A DNA stretch of 64,000 nucleotides, taken from the NCBI GenBank assembly GCA_947646735.1, contig CANTFK010000961.1:372001-436000 (forward strand), read 5' to 3'. Position numbers and translations under genes: made by a program. The stretch is from Peronospora farinosa (Eukaryota; Oomycota; Peronosporomycetes; Peronosporales; Peronosporaceae). Numbering within the stretch: position 1 is the stretch's first letter; each line of letters begins with the position of its first letter. The notes beneath the pieces were generated by a model that did no database searches, was not told where the DNA came from, and was given only the letters and a program-made list of their open reading frames with translations. Below, piece by piece: positions 22,903 through 34,250 of the stretch.

Positions 22903-23116
22903 GAGTGCGGCAACCTGTTTAGATGGCAGGCAAGAGTGATGGTCGATGAGACGGTATCATACCGGTACAACTGTTATATCATTTTCTACCTCTCATCTTT
23001 TATTGTTGCCAGCGTACACCTCTAAAACAATATACACTGTATCAAATGATACGTTTATTGCGTCACGTCCATCATGGCTACATGTATCACAAGAAGTCCG
23101 ATCACCATCATCGTCC
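22903..23116. promoter_or_regulatory. Divergent intergenic region
   Basis: Separates the large minus-strand gene (start 22902) from the alpha/beta hydrolase (preferred start 23117). In-frame upstream codons of the hydrolase extend to an ATG at 22946, so the region may be partly coding. Confidence 0.4.
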
Positions 23117-24195
23117 ATGAAGATCAATCAAGTTACTACATTTACTGGACACGGACTTCATTCCGAGCGTCATCTTGCAGCACTAAACTCAGCATCGAAA
23201 CACTTTCCAAAGGATCGTATCAAAAAAGTTACGCTGCCCTCAAAGCTCACAATCGAATATACAATTACAAGCAGCAAAGATGAAGTAGAGACGACAGAGC
23301 TGCCAATAGAGCGATTGGTGACAATCAATGGCTTTGTAATGACCAAAGAGGCCTGGGCACCAATTATTGACCTCCTAATGAACCAATGGGATGCCAAGAC
23401 ACAGGGCAAGAAGCTTCAGATTCTCAGTTTTGATAATCGTGGTGCAGGTGGCAGTGATGCCCCATTCGCACGTTATACAACAAGTCTAATGGCTCAGGAT
23501 ACGTTGGAATTAATGAGTCATGTTGGATGGGATTCGGCACATTTTATAGGCGGCAGGTGAGCTGGAATGCAATTGAACTAGGAGGTTTATTTCGGTGACT
23601 GTGTGATTGACGAGGTGTGGGTGTTGTTTGCTGCAGCATGGGTGGCATGATCGCTCTTGAATTGGCAGCAATGATGCCGGAGCGCGTGCTTTCATTGACG
23701 CTATTGGTCACAACGCGTGGGGCGTATCTGCCCCATCCAAGAGCGTGGAAGCCTTTTCTCGGGACGGTTCTTGGTGGATCGATGCAGTGCGTTATGGAGC
23801 TGATGTACCCGAGTACAATCCTTAATAATCCCATTGAAGGTCGAGAAGGTCTTCGGGTGAAAGATGTGCTCGCAAAATATCACGCAACACCACAATCTGA
23901 CAACGGCTTTCCTCCGCTGTACGCGCTGATCGCTCAAGGTATGGCGTGCTTGACGCACTACGTCTCGGACGAGCGACTGGCACTTGTCGCCAAGTCGGGT
24001 TTCCCGATCTTCATCATTGGGAGTAAACAAGACATTTTGATCCCGCCCGAGAACTCGATGGCACTAATTGAGCGTCTACAAGGTGACCATGTGCAGACGC
24101 TCTTTTTTGAAACGGGTGGACACGGCGCGTTTTTTCAGTTCGCGGAGGAAATTGCCGACGGCCTCGCACAAACTATCAAACGTGCGAAGCTATGA
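23117..24195 (+). CDS. Alpha/beta hydrolase
   Basis: Two exons, 23117-23556 and 23637-24195, with an 80-bp intron (GTGAGC...CAG) that splits the codon of the nucleophile; the spliced product has 332 residues. Catalytic residues are visible: the nucleophile elbow GGSMGG with Ser147, an acid in GSKQDILIP (Asp279) and the histidine in TGGHGAFFQF (His309). SFDNRGAGGSD carries the usual strand-4 loop, and the NGFVMTKEAWAP segment probably contributes the oxyanion region. The substrate cannot be predicted; related proteins include esterases, lipases and epoxide-hydrolase-like enzymes. An earlier ATG at 22946 would add 57 residues with some hydrophobic character, possibly a targeting sequence. The gene is convergent with MTR4. 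Confidence 0.85.
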
Positions 24196-24766
24196 AAATG
24201 AAGCTATAAAAGGATTCTGCTGTTTTCAAACGCTGCAAGTCGGTGATGTAAATACAAAGGCTGGTGACGTCGTGAGGATGTGTCAAGATTATGTTGTTAC
24301 CAAACGCTATTTCAACAGTAGACGCGCGACAAATTGGCCGAATCGCGTGGCCATGTATGCACTTTTGATTTGCCTCAAAGGTCTGACGTATACAACGCCT
24401 TTTGAGCCTGAAGTCGTGTCTACTCCAAGTATTTGTACCCTAGCGTCAAGTGGATGCACTGTTTGCTGCACCCAAACATTTTGGTAAAGAGGTAACTCTA
24501 AAAAGCAATTATGGCAACGGGCATCACAGTCAACAATGCTGTATTGGAGCGGCCATGCAAGTTGAATGTTGCAAACAAATTGACAGATGAAGAGCAGTGC
24601 TTTGCTTTGCTGCGCAGACATCACTCACCGACGAAAAGCCACGTGACGCTAACATTTGGCTTGGAGCAGAACAGGACAGCACGAAGCAACGTACGATAGC
24701 TGTAAAGAATACAGATGCAAGACAAAGTTGTTACTGTATTAGCAGGTATGTTTGTTGGCAGAAAAG
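24196..24766. other. 3' intergenic spacer
   Basis: Convergent space between the hydrolase and MTR4. A minus-strand open frame (24624-24307) has no recognisable motif and is not called. Confidence 0.5.
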
Positions 24767-27700
24767 CTACAGGTAGAGGGAGGCAGCAAACACAATGTCG
24801 CGCTTCAGCTTTTTGCCTCCTTCGTCAAACTTCTTCTCAAGCTCGACGTCGCCAATGGAATGTGCAGCCAGCGTAAGCTGGCGTAGCAACTCCTCTAAAC
24901 GACGCAAGCAACGGATGATTGTACCCTCGAACGCGTCAGACATCTTGCAAATCTGCGAAAATTTGGCACCCTGGCACCAAGCGATGACAACATCCACGAG
25001 ACTCGTGTTGAAAGCACCCGCATACTCGCCGACGTCAATTGTGATCTTGGCGTCCTGCATAACCTTTGCAATGCGCTGGGCCGTCTCACGCAGCTGGCGA
25101 ACAGGAATCACCAAATTTTCGGCTTGCGGCGGCTTGTCGCTTTCCTTATTCTTCTCCGTATTAATCAAACAACTCAATAGCGCCACTGTGTCATTCGTTG
25201 ACAGATCGTTAAATTGGCCATTAAAGATCATCTCAGTCACCAGCAGCTCGTCCGTCGTAGAGACCTCACATGCCGTACGACCCTTTCGTTGTATCACGCC
25301 CTCCTTGTCCACGAACTCTAGTCGTCGCAGAACTCGCCGACGACGACGCAGATCGTCGCGCAGCACAAGTGACTTAGACTCCTTGATCTTACGCTCTAGC
25401 TCCCGCATCTTTGCTTCGCTCTCCATCTTGAGATTATACAGCGCGAATCGTGCCTCTTTGTCGATTGCACTATGGAATACCGAACTCTTAAGCTTCTTCT
25501 CGGCCTCGATCGTTTTTTCAATCACACGAGAGAAGTGCTCATCCTGGATATCCATGTCTTCGCGCGGGTCCAACAGTGGCACACCCTGAGGAAATCGCCG
25601 CAGCACCTCCTTCACCGATTTTCCCACTGCCTGCCGGCTATCTACTGTACGCAAGTCCTTCGGAATGTACACACGCAGAGAAGAAACTAGGTCTAGCATC
25701 TCTAATGGCACGGGGCAGATCTTCATTTCGTACGTTCCAACCGACAGGCCCATCATACCATCAGGCGCTGGTGTTGGCAGCTCCGAGACAGAGCTGCCGT
25801 TGGTAGCATCATTTGCCTTCGTTGTACCATTACTTGCGACACAGTTCAACAGCACGTGCACAATCGTGTCAGGCGCCGCCGAAGTCGAATTGCTGGCATT
25901 CTTGGTCGTGAAATTCACAATGACACCCCAATCCCACTTGGGTTTTGACGCGCCATCATCGCTGTCCGGACAATAAAGTTTCACTAAACGACCACCGTTG
26001 AGGAAGCGAACGACGTATTCAGGCTTGTTGCGTATAGCCAGAAATTCCTCTTTAAGACGCACAAGAGATCTGGACAGGTAGTAGTAATGCGCCACCTCTT
26101 CCTCATTCTTGATCACGATCTGATTTTTCTCTTCCGTAGCACGTTCGAGTGCTTCCTCCAGCGCTGGAGCAGCCTGCTCGTTCTGGAACTGATGAAACGA
26201 CTGCTTGATCATGTACTCGGGGTCGGCATCTTCCACACGCATCAAGTTTAGCAACATGTTGTAACCAAGATGGAACGTACTGATAAGGGGATCAGCTTGA
26301 CCGTACAAAATGCCCTTAGCAACCTGCGGCTCCATCTGATCGCTTAGCATCTGAATGACAATACCACGTGCATCAAGCGAACGACGACCAGCACGGCCGG
26401 ACATTTGGATGTATTCACCTGCAGTGATCCACCGGAAATCATTGCCATCAAATTTGCGGCAGTTGGTGAACACTACAGTCTTGGCAGGCATGTTCAGACC
26501 CATGGAGAAAGTCTCTGTGGCGAAAAGGCACTTCAAAAGACCTTCACCGAAGAGAATTTCAATCACTTCTTTTAGAATAGGCAGTAGACCACCGTGGTGA
26601 ATACCGATACCGCGCCGAAGTAGTGGCAATATCGAGTCGACTTGAGGTAGTGCACGATCATCGTCCGACAGCGAGTCCATTGCGTTTTTAAAGAGTTGAT
26701 CCACCGATTGCTTTTCCTCCTCTGTGTTAAAGTCAAGCTTCGACATCAGCAGTGCGTACGATTCGCACTCGCGCTTGCTAAAGGAAAAAATGATCACTGG
26801 GTCGTACTGGCGCTCCATGATAAGCTTCACAATACGAAACACATCCGTGCCTATTTTTTTCTTTGGATTTGTCTTCTGCACTTTGCGTCGCTTCGTATTG
26901 CTGCCATATGACGCCAGTTCCGATGCCGCATCATCTACCGACGCTGACAATGTTGCAATGGCTTTTTGAAAATTATCCTCGCGGAACTTGCCCTTCTCGT
27001 CCACCACCAAATGCAGACCATTACCTCCTGCAGGAAAAAGATAGTGCTGAAGAGGTGTCGGACGGTAGTCCGTATACACAACGTGGCACGGTTGATGATG
27101 AATATGGCAGATCCATCCAGCAAATTCCTTGGAGTTCGGAATCGTCGCCGACAGAAACACAAATCTCACCTTGTGTGGCAACAAGATAATACTCTCTTCC
27201 CAAACAACACCACGTTCCTTATCTCTCATGTAATGAATCTCATCGTAAATGACCCACGCGACTTCACGCATCACCTCAGAACCTCGGTACAGCATACTTC
27301 GGAGAATCTCCGTTGTCATAATGAGACATGTAGCCGACGGATTGATTGTAATATCTCCCGTCATAAGACCCACATCTCCAAATTCTTCTTCCAAATCACG
27401 GTATTTCTGATTACTCAATGCTTTGATAGGTGACGTGTAAATAACACGTTGTTTGTCTCGTAAAGACTTGGCAATAGCATACTCTGCAACAGCTGTTTTA
27501 CCAGCTGACGTATGGGCAGATACTAACACCGACTCTCCAGCTTCAATATAATCCACAGCTTGTTGTTGAAATGGGTCCAAAGTAAATGGGTACGTTTTCG
27601 CAGGGGTTTTTTTCAGCAGCTCCAATTGTGGGTTTAGCCTCAAAATCCGGTGGATAAACCGAAAAAGAAATGAGGTTTTTTTGCTGTGTACCGGTAGATA

Positions 27701-27974
27701 CCACCCCACTGACAGAATGTTTGTCACCGTCTATTGGCGTCGCATCAATGCGTTTGCCTTCAATGACTTTTAGTGTCGTAGAAGCTAAACGATTTTCATT
27801 CTGGTGTTTCTTGGCTGGTGGAGATGCGGGTTTATCGTCACCCAGGGAAAATGCAGTAAATTCAAATTCGTTGCGCTTTGTAGAGCTGAATGAGGTAACA
27901 GCTAGTTCTTCGGTCGTGAGCGTCGTAGACGCGTCATCAAAAGCGCCGAACAGGTCGAGTTCATTATCGGCCAT
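24767..27974 (-). CDS. MTR4: Exosome-associated RNA helicase MTR4 (SKI2 family), with apparent +1 frameshift
   Basis: Starts at ATG 27974 (MADNELDLFGAFDD) and reads to SVYPPDFEAKP. The next block continues in another frame from PQLELLKKTPAK; one extra C in the CCC run at 27630-27632 explains the change. Total length would be about 1068 residues, typical for MTR4. Helicase motifs are intact: AHTSAGKT (motif I, about residue 153), DEIHYM (DEVH-box position), FLSATIPN (III) and QMSGRAGRRSLDARG (VI). The arch/KOW insertion and the C-terminal helical end (GGKKLKRDIVFAASLYL) are present. MTR4 unwinds RNA and feeds it to the nuclear exosome as part of TRAMP-like complexes. The gene is essential in yeast, so the frameshift is more likely a sequence error or an unseen splice event than true loss. 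Confidence 0.93.
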
Positions 27975-28043
27975 GATTGATGACTGGAGGTTAATGGCTT
28001 GGATAAAATAGATGGATAAAAAGAAAACAAGTGTGGACCACAA

Positions 28044-29770
28044 GATACTTAATTATTGTGGTCCACAGTATTACTTATCGACTCGTTATATTAGGTAAAA
28101 AAAAACACTTTATTTAGCACAAAAAAGTGTTTTTTGGAAATATTGCACAAAGTGACGATATATTTGTGAAAATGTCGATTAAGAGATGTTCTTCTGGCCA
28201 AGGAAGCAGATGAATCGGGAAAGATGCTGGATGCGTCTCCATTGACTACGATATATCACAAACCATTTAAAGTGGATCTTGTATCGACCAGAATATCTTT
28301 GACAGAGACGTTGATGGTCGCCGACTTGACTGTCGATCATTTAGTGTGTAATAAACGGTCGACACTGCTGAGCTGGACTACTATGTCGATAATTTTATTT
28401 GGCTAGCAAGTTTGCAAGTACGTGCAAGACCTACGTGATGAGAAAGATTGACTTTAAGAATGAACGGACACTGTCAACAGTGATCGAGCATCGAATACTG
28501 TGTATTGAAGCTGCAAACGATGTGGTGCTCAAACCCGTGATGGCGAGAGGCATAGACAAGGTGATGCTGAATATTTGGAAGCAAAGATGATGCTGGATAC
28601 TGACCACTGGGTGCTTTGGGAGAAGGCAATAGTTAATGCGAAGGAAGAGTTTACTGCGATCTTGTCGGAATGGTTGGCCAAGATTGCTGCAGGCATCGAC
28701 GCAGATGCGAAGCTTTAAGACTCGCGCGGAACTTGAAGTCGAGCTGTGGACCGGGGGAGTCGGGATATCAATGTTTGAAGAGCTACTGAGACCTTTTGTA
28801 AGATGATAAGCTTGGCTAACAGGACTGTCATTCCATTACATCCTTGTTGCGAGTGTCTTATTGCGTCAGCGATTAGAGCTGTCAGATGATAGCTCTAAAA
28901 TTGAAGCTCGTGGCTTGAATGGTCCGACTAAATAGCTGTAGTTTGATTGATGACTTGACACGATTGCATGTTTGTTCTGACGACCAAGGTTATTTCCCCG
29001 TAAAAGAAGTCAAAATGCTTCATTATACATGTACATGTACTTTGCTTCAACTTGGATGATAATGAGCCATTCTATCATCTACTTGTTAATGAAAAGCTGT
29101 TCATGGTATATGAACTCAATCATCTTTTGCTTATCGCAGTCTTCTAATCCTGTAACTTCTTGCACTGTACGGTAAACTCCCACTCACGTCAGAACTCGAA
29201 GCACTTCGGTCCAGATGCTACACTTCTAACTGGTATCTGTTTAAATACACAACGATGTTTGACGAAACTATAAGCTGAAGAGCGGGTAGTCTGATCATGG
29301 CGATCCTGACCATCGAGGAAGCGTAGACATGTCGTTGATCGACATGCTGCTGCACAAGTGAGATGATATCATCGACCTTAAGCACAATGTGAAGCCAGTG
29401 AGCTTTGATAATCAAGGATTGCAATATGTTTCAGTGACGCTACACTATCAGCGGCATGGCTCAACGATGCTGCGGCGGTACAAGATTTTCTCATGGAACA
29501 CACCGCATATGTCGTCAGCATCAGGACAAGCGACAGGATCTCGCAGAAGGCGCTCGGCTGCCGCGAGAAGTGCGGCCATTGCGTCAGTGATTCAAGGCAG
29601 ACCATGTACAGACGCTTTTCCTTAAACATGGTAGACACGGTATCATCGCTAGGGATGTTGCAGACGGCTTGACATAGCTGTTTCTGAGTTGTTGAAGGTG
29701 GTGGAATCTAAATTTAAGAGGCTGTACCATTACGATTTCGTACGTCTGTTTGAAGTTGTCGCGTATCAAA
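28044..29770. pseudogene. Degenerate region with coding relics
   Basis: Several short plus-strand frames have protein-like composition. One example is 28587-28718, ending WLAKIAAGIDADAKL, which seems to continue a different frame upstream (EAANDVVLKPVMARGIDK). Another is 28224-28406. They cannot be joined into a gene and no family was recognised. The area is otherwise AT-rich spacer between MTR4 and the copia insertion. Confidence 0.3.
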
Positions 29771-29775
29771 GTGGT
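29771..29775. repeat. Target-site duplication of copia element, left copy
   Basis: GTGGT directly before the LTR start at 29776; the same five bases follow the other LTR at 34434-34438. Confidence 0.85.
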
Positions 29776-29966
29776 TGTAACGATAGCTCAACTACTTCAC
29801 TGTGCTGCCAAATGAAAAGTAGTATTAAGAGTTAAACTACTACTAAAGTAAATGTATAAACCCTTCATAAACTGATCACACAATCCAGATCATTCGAAAA
29901 CACTGTCCATGCAAGTTATCCTTTTCACGACACACACATCACTGACGTGATTCGTGATCCTCTACA
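29776..29966 (-). repeat. 3' LTR of copia element (191 bp)
   Basis: Begins TGTAACGATAG and ends CCTCTACA on the plus strand. It matches 34251-34433 nearly base for base; this copy has about 9 extra bases around 29832 and a few substitutions. The element is on the minus strand, so this is its 3' LTR. Confidence 0.93.
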
Positions 29967-29975
29967 CTCCCCTTC
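29967..29975 (-). other. Polypurine tract of copia element
   Basis: On the minus strand the sequence next to the LTR reads GAAGGGGAG, a normal plus-strand primer site for reverse transcription. Confidence 0.7.
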
Positions 29976-31503
29976 AACTTGCACTCTCGCGAATTCCAGT
30001 TTCATCGCGTAGTCGCATCAATTGTGGAGCACCAAGCGGCTTTGTCAGGTAATCAGCAAGTTGCATAGCTGACGGAACATGTTTGAGCTGGATATCACCT
30101 TGCTCAATGTGGTCTCGAACAAAATGCATCCTAAGGTCAATGTGCTTAGCTCTTGGAGTATATCCCTGATTCGTCGCAATACTTATAGCTGACTTGTTGT
30201 CCATGTGCACTGTAGTCGCAGTCTTACATGTGACACCCATCTCTTTCAGCAAATAACGAATCCACATAACTTCTTGCGTAGCTAGTGCCAGTGCCATATA
30301 TTCCGCTTCAGCAGAGGATAAAGCCACCGAACTTTGGCGTTTGCTTTTGTATACGACAGCTGCACCTCCGAGTAAAATCAACACTCCAGACGTAGATCGA
30401 CGAGTTTTCTTATCATTTCCCCAATTCGCGTCACAGTATGCCCAAAGCATCATCTTTTTGTCGTCCGATTTGCTATACTTAATTCCGTGCGATTTTGTTC
30501 CCATGAGATAGTGTAAAACACGTAAAGCCGCACGCCCGTGCATCTGTCGTGGCTGGTCCAAGTACTGCGATAATACTGACATCGCGTAGCTTATGTCCGG
30601 TCGCGTTGCATTCGTAATATACAGCAGCGAGCCGACCAATTTGCGATACGAAGTAATGTCTTTAACCACTGGGTGTGATTCATCCGGAGTTAGGTCCTGT
30701 CCTGCGCAGATAGGGTTGCGAACTGCATAAGCTTCATTTTGCTTAAACTTCGAGACCACCTTCATAATAAATTGGGACTGTTTCAACACCAACTCCCCCT
30801 TTTCTTGTGAGTAGTTAACTTCCATGCCCAAAATAAACCGCGCAGCTCCAAGTGACTTGACAGTAAAATGTTCTGACAATTCCTTATAAATCGTGTCCGC
30901 CTCTGCATCTGACTTGCATCCAATAAGGAGGTCGTCCACATACAAGACTATGTATGTGGGTGACTTATTTTTTGCATTATTGCGTCGAACAAAAAGACAT
31001 GTGTCCGCTCGACATTGTTCGAAGCCCATGGCCGAAAACACAGAGCATATTTTCTTGTGCCAAACCGCAGCCGCTTGTTTTAATCCATATAAGCTGCGTC
31101 GTAATTTGCGCACCATTCCAGGTGCAATTTCAATTCCATATGGTGCCTCCATGTAAACGTCTTCTTCCAAGTCACCATTCAAAAACGCCGTTTCCACGTC
31201 AAATTGTCGAATTACATATTGCATACTGCAACAAACAGACAAAAATACACGAATCGTGTTTGAGCATGCTACAGGTGAATATGTGTCGAAGTAATCAAAA
31301 CCATGCGTTTGCAGATATCCGAGGGCAACCAAGCGTGCTTTGTAACGAACAATTTGACCGTTTTCCTCGTACTTGTAACCAAATACCCACTTGTGACCAA
31401 TGACCTTGACACCTGGAGGACGATTGACAGCATCCCATGTGTGGTTCTTAAGATGAGCATCAATTTCTGCTTGAATTGCTGCCTTCCATTTTTCTGCGTC
31501 CAT
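29974..31503 (-). CDS. Copia reverse transcriptase and RNase H
   Basis: Part of the copia polyprotein, 509 codons. The RVT_2 domain starts with KAAIQAEIDAHLKNHTW and has RYKARLVALGYLQTHG, the QFDVETAFLNGDLEEDVYM region, and the catalytic YVDDLLIGC. The RNase H part shows SYAMSVLSQYLDQPR, WAYCDANWGND, SSVALSSAEAEYMALA and KHIDLRMHFVRDHIE. The C-terminal SAMQLADYLTKPL is intact. It lies directly in frame with the integrase segment, separated only by one TAG codon. Confidence 0.93.
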   Translation of the reverse strand: MDAEKWKAAIQAEIDAHLKNHTWDAVNRPPGVKVIGHKWVFGYKYEENGQIVRYKARLVALGYLQTHGFDYFDTYSPVACSNTIRVFLSVCCSMQYVIRQFDVETAFLNGDLEEDVYMEAPYGIEIAPGMVRKLRRSLYGLKQAAAVWHKKICSVFSAMGFEQCRADTCLFVRRNNAKNKSPTYIVLYVDDLLIGCKSDAEADTIYKELSEHFTVKSLGAARFILGMEVNYSQEKGELVLKQSQFIMKVVSKFKQNEAYAVRNPICAGQDLTPDESHPVVKDITSYRKLVGSLLYITNATRPDISYAMSVLSQYLDQPRQMHGRAALRVLHYLMGTKSHGIKYSKSDDKKMMLWAYCDANWGNDKKTRRSTSGVLILLGGAAVVYKSKRQSSVALSSAEAEYMALALATQEVMWIRYLLKEMGVTCKTATTVHMDNKSAISIATNQGYTPRAKHIDLRMHFVRDHIEQGDIQLKHVPSAMQLADYLTKPLGAPQLMRLRDETGIRESAS

Positions 31504-33204
31504 CTACTGTAACGCCTCTCGTAAATTCATTGGTACATCAGTAGCAGAAAGCGATATTTCGTAATCGTCAACACATTGACGTTTAGGGTCCGGCTCATCA
31601 TTTTCGCCTTCGACAGGTGATCCATCAGTTAAAAGCGGTAGATCAATCCTCTCATCGTCAAAATCATCATTCGTGAGTAGACGAGATGACGTGAATGTAC
31701 TATAAGGTCTTTTGTCCGACCCTGAGTATATCTCCATTCGATCATCTGGGGCACGGGAATTCTCACAAACTATAATAGCTCGCGACTGATCAGGTATTCC
31801 TGAGAGCATGTGTGTACCATTATTGCTACTTCCAGCGACCGATCCGTGTGAAGTACGACGTATCATCGAATTGTTTGTGTCAATGACTTGTATGTCTGTG
31901 CGCTCCCTCTCAATCGGAACAACATCTAAGTTTTGTGACTGATTGAGATCTCCAGACGCATCCACAACCATGTCTTCCCAACTAGTATCATTGTCAGCAG
32001 TTTCATCAACGTCCATTTCGTCATCCTCGTTATTCTTGTTCAAATCAGGTACTTCCACCTTTACTTCGTCTAAATCATCATGATAATGATTGCATTGAGC
32101 TAAAGGTTCACCTAAAACAACAACATCTTTGTACCGCGAAGGAGGACTCTCGTTTAGCGTAACGGACCTAGTCGTAACCAATTGTCCTCTCGCAATATCC
32201 CACACTCGGTACGCCTTTGAATTTTCCAAATACCCGAGAAAAATACACTTGTTTGCCTTGCTGTCCCATTTAGTGCGCTTGCAATCCGCGACTCGTAGAT
32301 AACCAGTCGAACCAAAGACACGGAAATGACTTAAGTCTGGCTTCGACCCATAAAGAGTTTCAAATGGACTAACGTTGGGTCGCGCAGTATTAGGAATTCG
32401 ATTGATGGTGTAAGCAGCCGCCATTATCGCCTCACCCCACCAAGAACGATCAACTTCCATGTGATATATCATTGATCGGGCCATCTCAACAAGAGTTCGA
32501 TTCATCCTTTCTGCTAAGCCGTTTTGTTGAGGATTGTACGGCACGCTCCTCTGGTGGATAATCCCTAGATCTGCACAGTAATTGTTAAAGCGATGATTCG
32601 TATACTCTCCACCATTGTCACTACGGATGCATTTAATCTTGCAATCCGTTTGCTTCTCCACCATAGCACGAAACGCCTTAAATCGCTCAAAAACTTGGGA
32701 CTTTGCTGCTAGCAAATATACGTAGACAAATCGACTGTAGTCGTCGATAAATGTGAGTACATATAGAGCCCCACCTTTCGACTTCGGATTCATAGGTCCC
32801 ATAAGATCGGTGTGTACAACCTCAAGTGGTCGACTTGTTTTAACTTCACTTCCTGAAGTATGACTGAACGGGCTGTTTGTCATTTTTCCGCGTGCACATC
32901 CATCACATACACCGCCATCAGATGCGACAACTCTCGAAATACCATCGCAAGACTTCATCGCTTGCATAATCTTTTTCGTAGACACATGACCGAGGCGAGC
33001 ATGCCACAGTTCACTAGTGTCATTTATCGCACCACTGCTCTCAGCCTTGTGTGCCTCTAACGTGATATGTTGTTTTACATTCCACGCAAACAGCTTTCCC
33101 ACTCGTTTAATTACTGCTACAGTCACGTCGTCACTTATCAAAACTGCTTGATTACGCTTGAACTGAACAAGCACGCCTCGGGCCGTCAACGCTGCTACAG
33201 ACAC
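31504..33204 (-). CDS. Copia integrase
   Basis: 566 codons. The GAG-pre-integrase zinc-binding region (LWHARLGHVSTKKIMQAM, then CDGCARGK) is followed by the integrase core, with acidic residues in VVHTDLMGPM, FIDDYSRFVYVYLL, CIRSDNGGEYTNHRF and ERMNRTLVEMARSM. A C-terminal domain with VFGSTGYLRV and CIFLGYLENSKAYRVW and a long acidic linker complete it. The ORF ends at a TAG directly before the reverse transcriptase. Its 5' end is one base out of frame with the protease (LDINL to SVAALTARG near 33205). Confidence 0.92.
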   Translation of the reverse strand: MSVAALTARGVLVQFKRNQAVLISDDVTVAVIKRVGKLFAWNVKQHITLEAHKAESSGAINDTSELWHARLGHVSTKKIMQAMKSCDGISRVVASDGGVCDGCARGKMTNSPFSHTSGSEVKTSRPLEVVHTDLMGPMNPKSKGGALYVLTFIDDYSRFVYVYLLAAKSQVFERFKAFRAMVEKQTDCKIKCIRSDNGGEYTNHRFNNYCADLGIIHQRSVPYNPQQNGLAERMNRTLVEMARSMIYHMEVDRSWWGEAIMAAAYTINRIPNTARPNVSPFETLYGSKPDLSHFRVFGSTGYLRVADCKRTKWDSKANKCIFLGYLENSKAYRVWDIARGQLVTTRSVTLNESPPSRYKDVVVLGEPLAQCNHYHDDLDEVKVEVPDLNKNNEDDEMDVDETADNDTSWEDMVVDASGDLNQSQNLDVVPIERERTDIQVIDTNNSMIRRTSHGSVAGSSNNGTHMLSGIPDQSRAIIVCENSRAPDDRMEIYSGSDKRPYSTFTSSRLLTNDDFDDERIDLPLLTDGSPVEGENDEPDPKRQCVDDYEISLSATDVPMNLREALQ

Positions 33205-33704
33205 AAGTTTATGTCTAGCCCAGGCACATACAACACCTCCGTAAGTTTGACTGTACGACCATTTTCGAGTATAAATCGAACTTTGCCTGTTCCTTGCGCC
33301 TTCAACTGATGTCCATTTGCCACAGTGATGTAAATTGGGGTACTTAAATCTTCGTATTCCACAAATTCACGCTTGTCATCAGTCATATGACGACTTGCCC
33401 CACTATCCAGCAACCAAGTTGAATTCGAAATTGGTTCTTCACTGAATGCCGAAAAAACGAATTCATCACCAGGTCTCGATGGTTTCACGTTACGACACTT
33501 CGATCTCTTGTGTCCATGCCGGCCACACGCAAAGCATTTGCCTTGAAAACTCGCATAAGCTTTTCCTTTCCTCGAAGTTTGGTAGCGATCTCGATTTTCT
33601 TCTTGACCACGGTGTCCTCGGTTACTTTGAAAACGTCGAGGTTCATTACGTTGAGCGTGTGCCTTAAAAGCGGTTTCTTCTTGTCTCGCTTCTGAAAGTG
33701 TCAT
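33195..33704 (-). CDS. Copia nucleocapsid zinc knuckle and aspartic protease
   Basis: 169 codons. CFACGRHGHKRSKC fits the CX2CX4HX4C zinc knuckle of copia Gag. The protease active site is STWLLDSGASRHMTDDK, followed by YITVANGHQL and LTEVLYVPGLDINL. It is separated from the gag N-terminal part by about 50 bases that still read IIEAHSNVTLLDAKEMLRRE in a third frame, so two small indels lie here. Confidence 0.9.
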   Translation of the reverse strand: MTLSEARQEETAFKAHAQRNEPRRFQSNRGHRGQEENRDRYQTSRKGKAYASFQGKCFACGRHGHKRSKCRNVKPSRPGDEFVFSAFSEEPISNSTWLLDSGASRHMTDDKREFVEYEDLSTPIYITVANGHQLKAQGTGKVRFILENGRTVKLTEVLYVPGLDINLCL

Positions 33705-34246
33705 ACTCCCGGCGGAGCATCTCTTTTGCGTCTAACAGCGTCACGTTGCTGTGCGCCTCAATGATGCGCCATATCATCATATTCGGATGATAAACTTCCC
33801 AAAAGCAAAACTATCTTTTCATCATCATCCATGCTGTCACCGGCAGCTCCGAGCTTGAGACACAGCTCATCAAATTTTAGTAGATGGTCCATAAGACTCG
33901 CACCAGTCTCCATCACAAATTCATGTAATTCTTTCCGAAGTTGCACTCGGTTGTGAAGATTTTTCTTCGCAAAGTACGTCTTTAGAACCTCCCAAGCTTC
34001 AAACGCAGACTCACATTCCCGAGCCATGCACTGATAGGTTGGAGAGAGTAGCTTCACCAGTACAGCCAGAGCCTTCATATCGGCGACTTTCCATCCGGGA
34101 TTCTCCCGCAGCACTGCCGGCTCTTGCTTAATCAAAACGTGATCCAAAAGATCCTTGCGCGCGAGTGTCATGCGTGCATTAAATTCCCACATGAAGTAAT
34201 TGTCATACGTGAGGATGTCATTAGGAGCCAACGTATTTGGGCTCAT
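33705..34246 (-). CDS. Copia Gag N-terminal part (UBN2-like)
   Basis: The frame 34246-33758 (162 codons) encodes the capsid-like region with MWEFNARMTLARKDLLDHV, FEAWEVLKTYFAKKN and LRKELHEFVMETGASL. It runs into a frame change at EYDDMA, after which homology continues in another frame down to about 33705. The ATG is only four bases after the 5' LTR end, so the primer-binding site must overlap the start of gag. Confidence 0.88.
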
Positions 34247-34250
34247 AACC

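Noticed and set aside
24795..25589. 264-codon plus-strand frame
   Set aside because: Ser/Arg-rich antisense shadow of MTR4.
27974..28043. N-terminal extension of MTR4 (hydrophobic)
   Set aside because: Would add a signal-like segment to a nuclear protein; the ATG at 27974 gives the expected acidic start.
29020..29045. Palindrome TACATGTACATGTA as a possible regulatory site
   Set aside because: Short simple-sequence palindrome in an AT-rich spacer; no supporting context.
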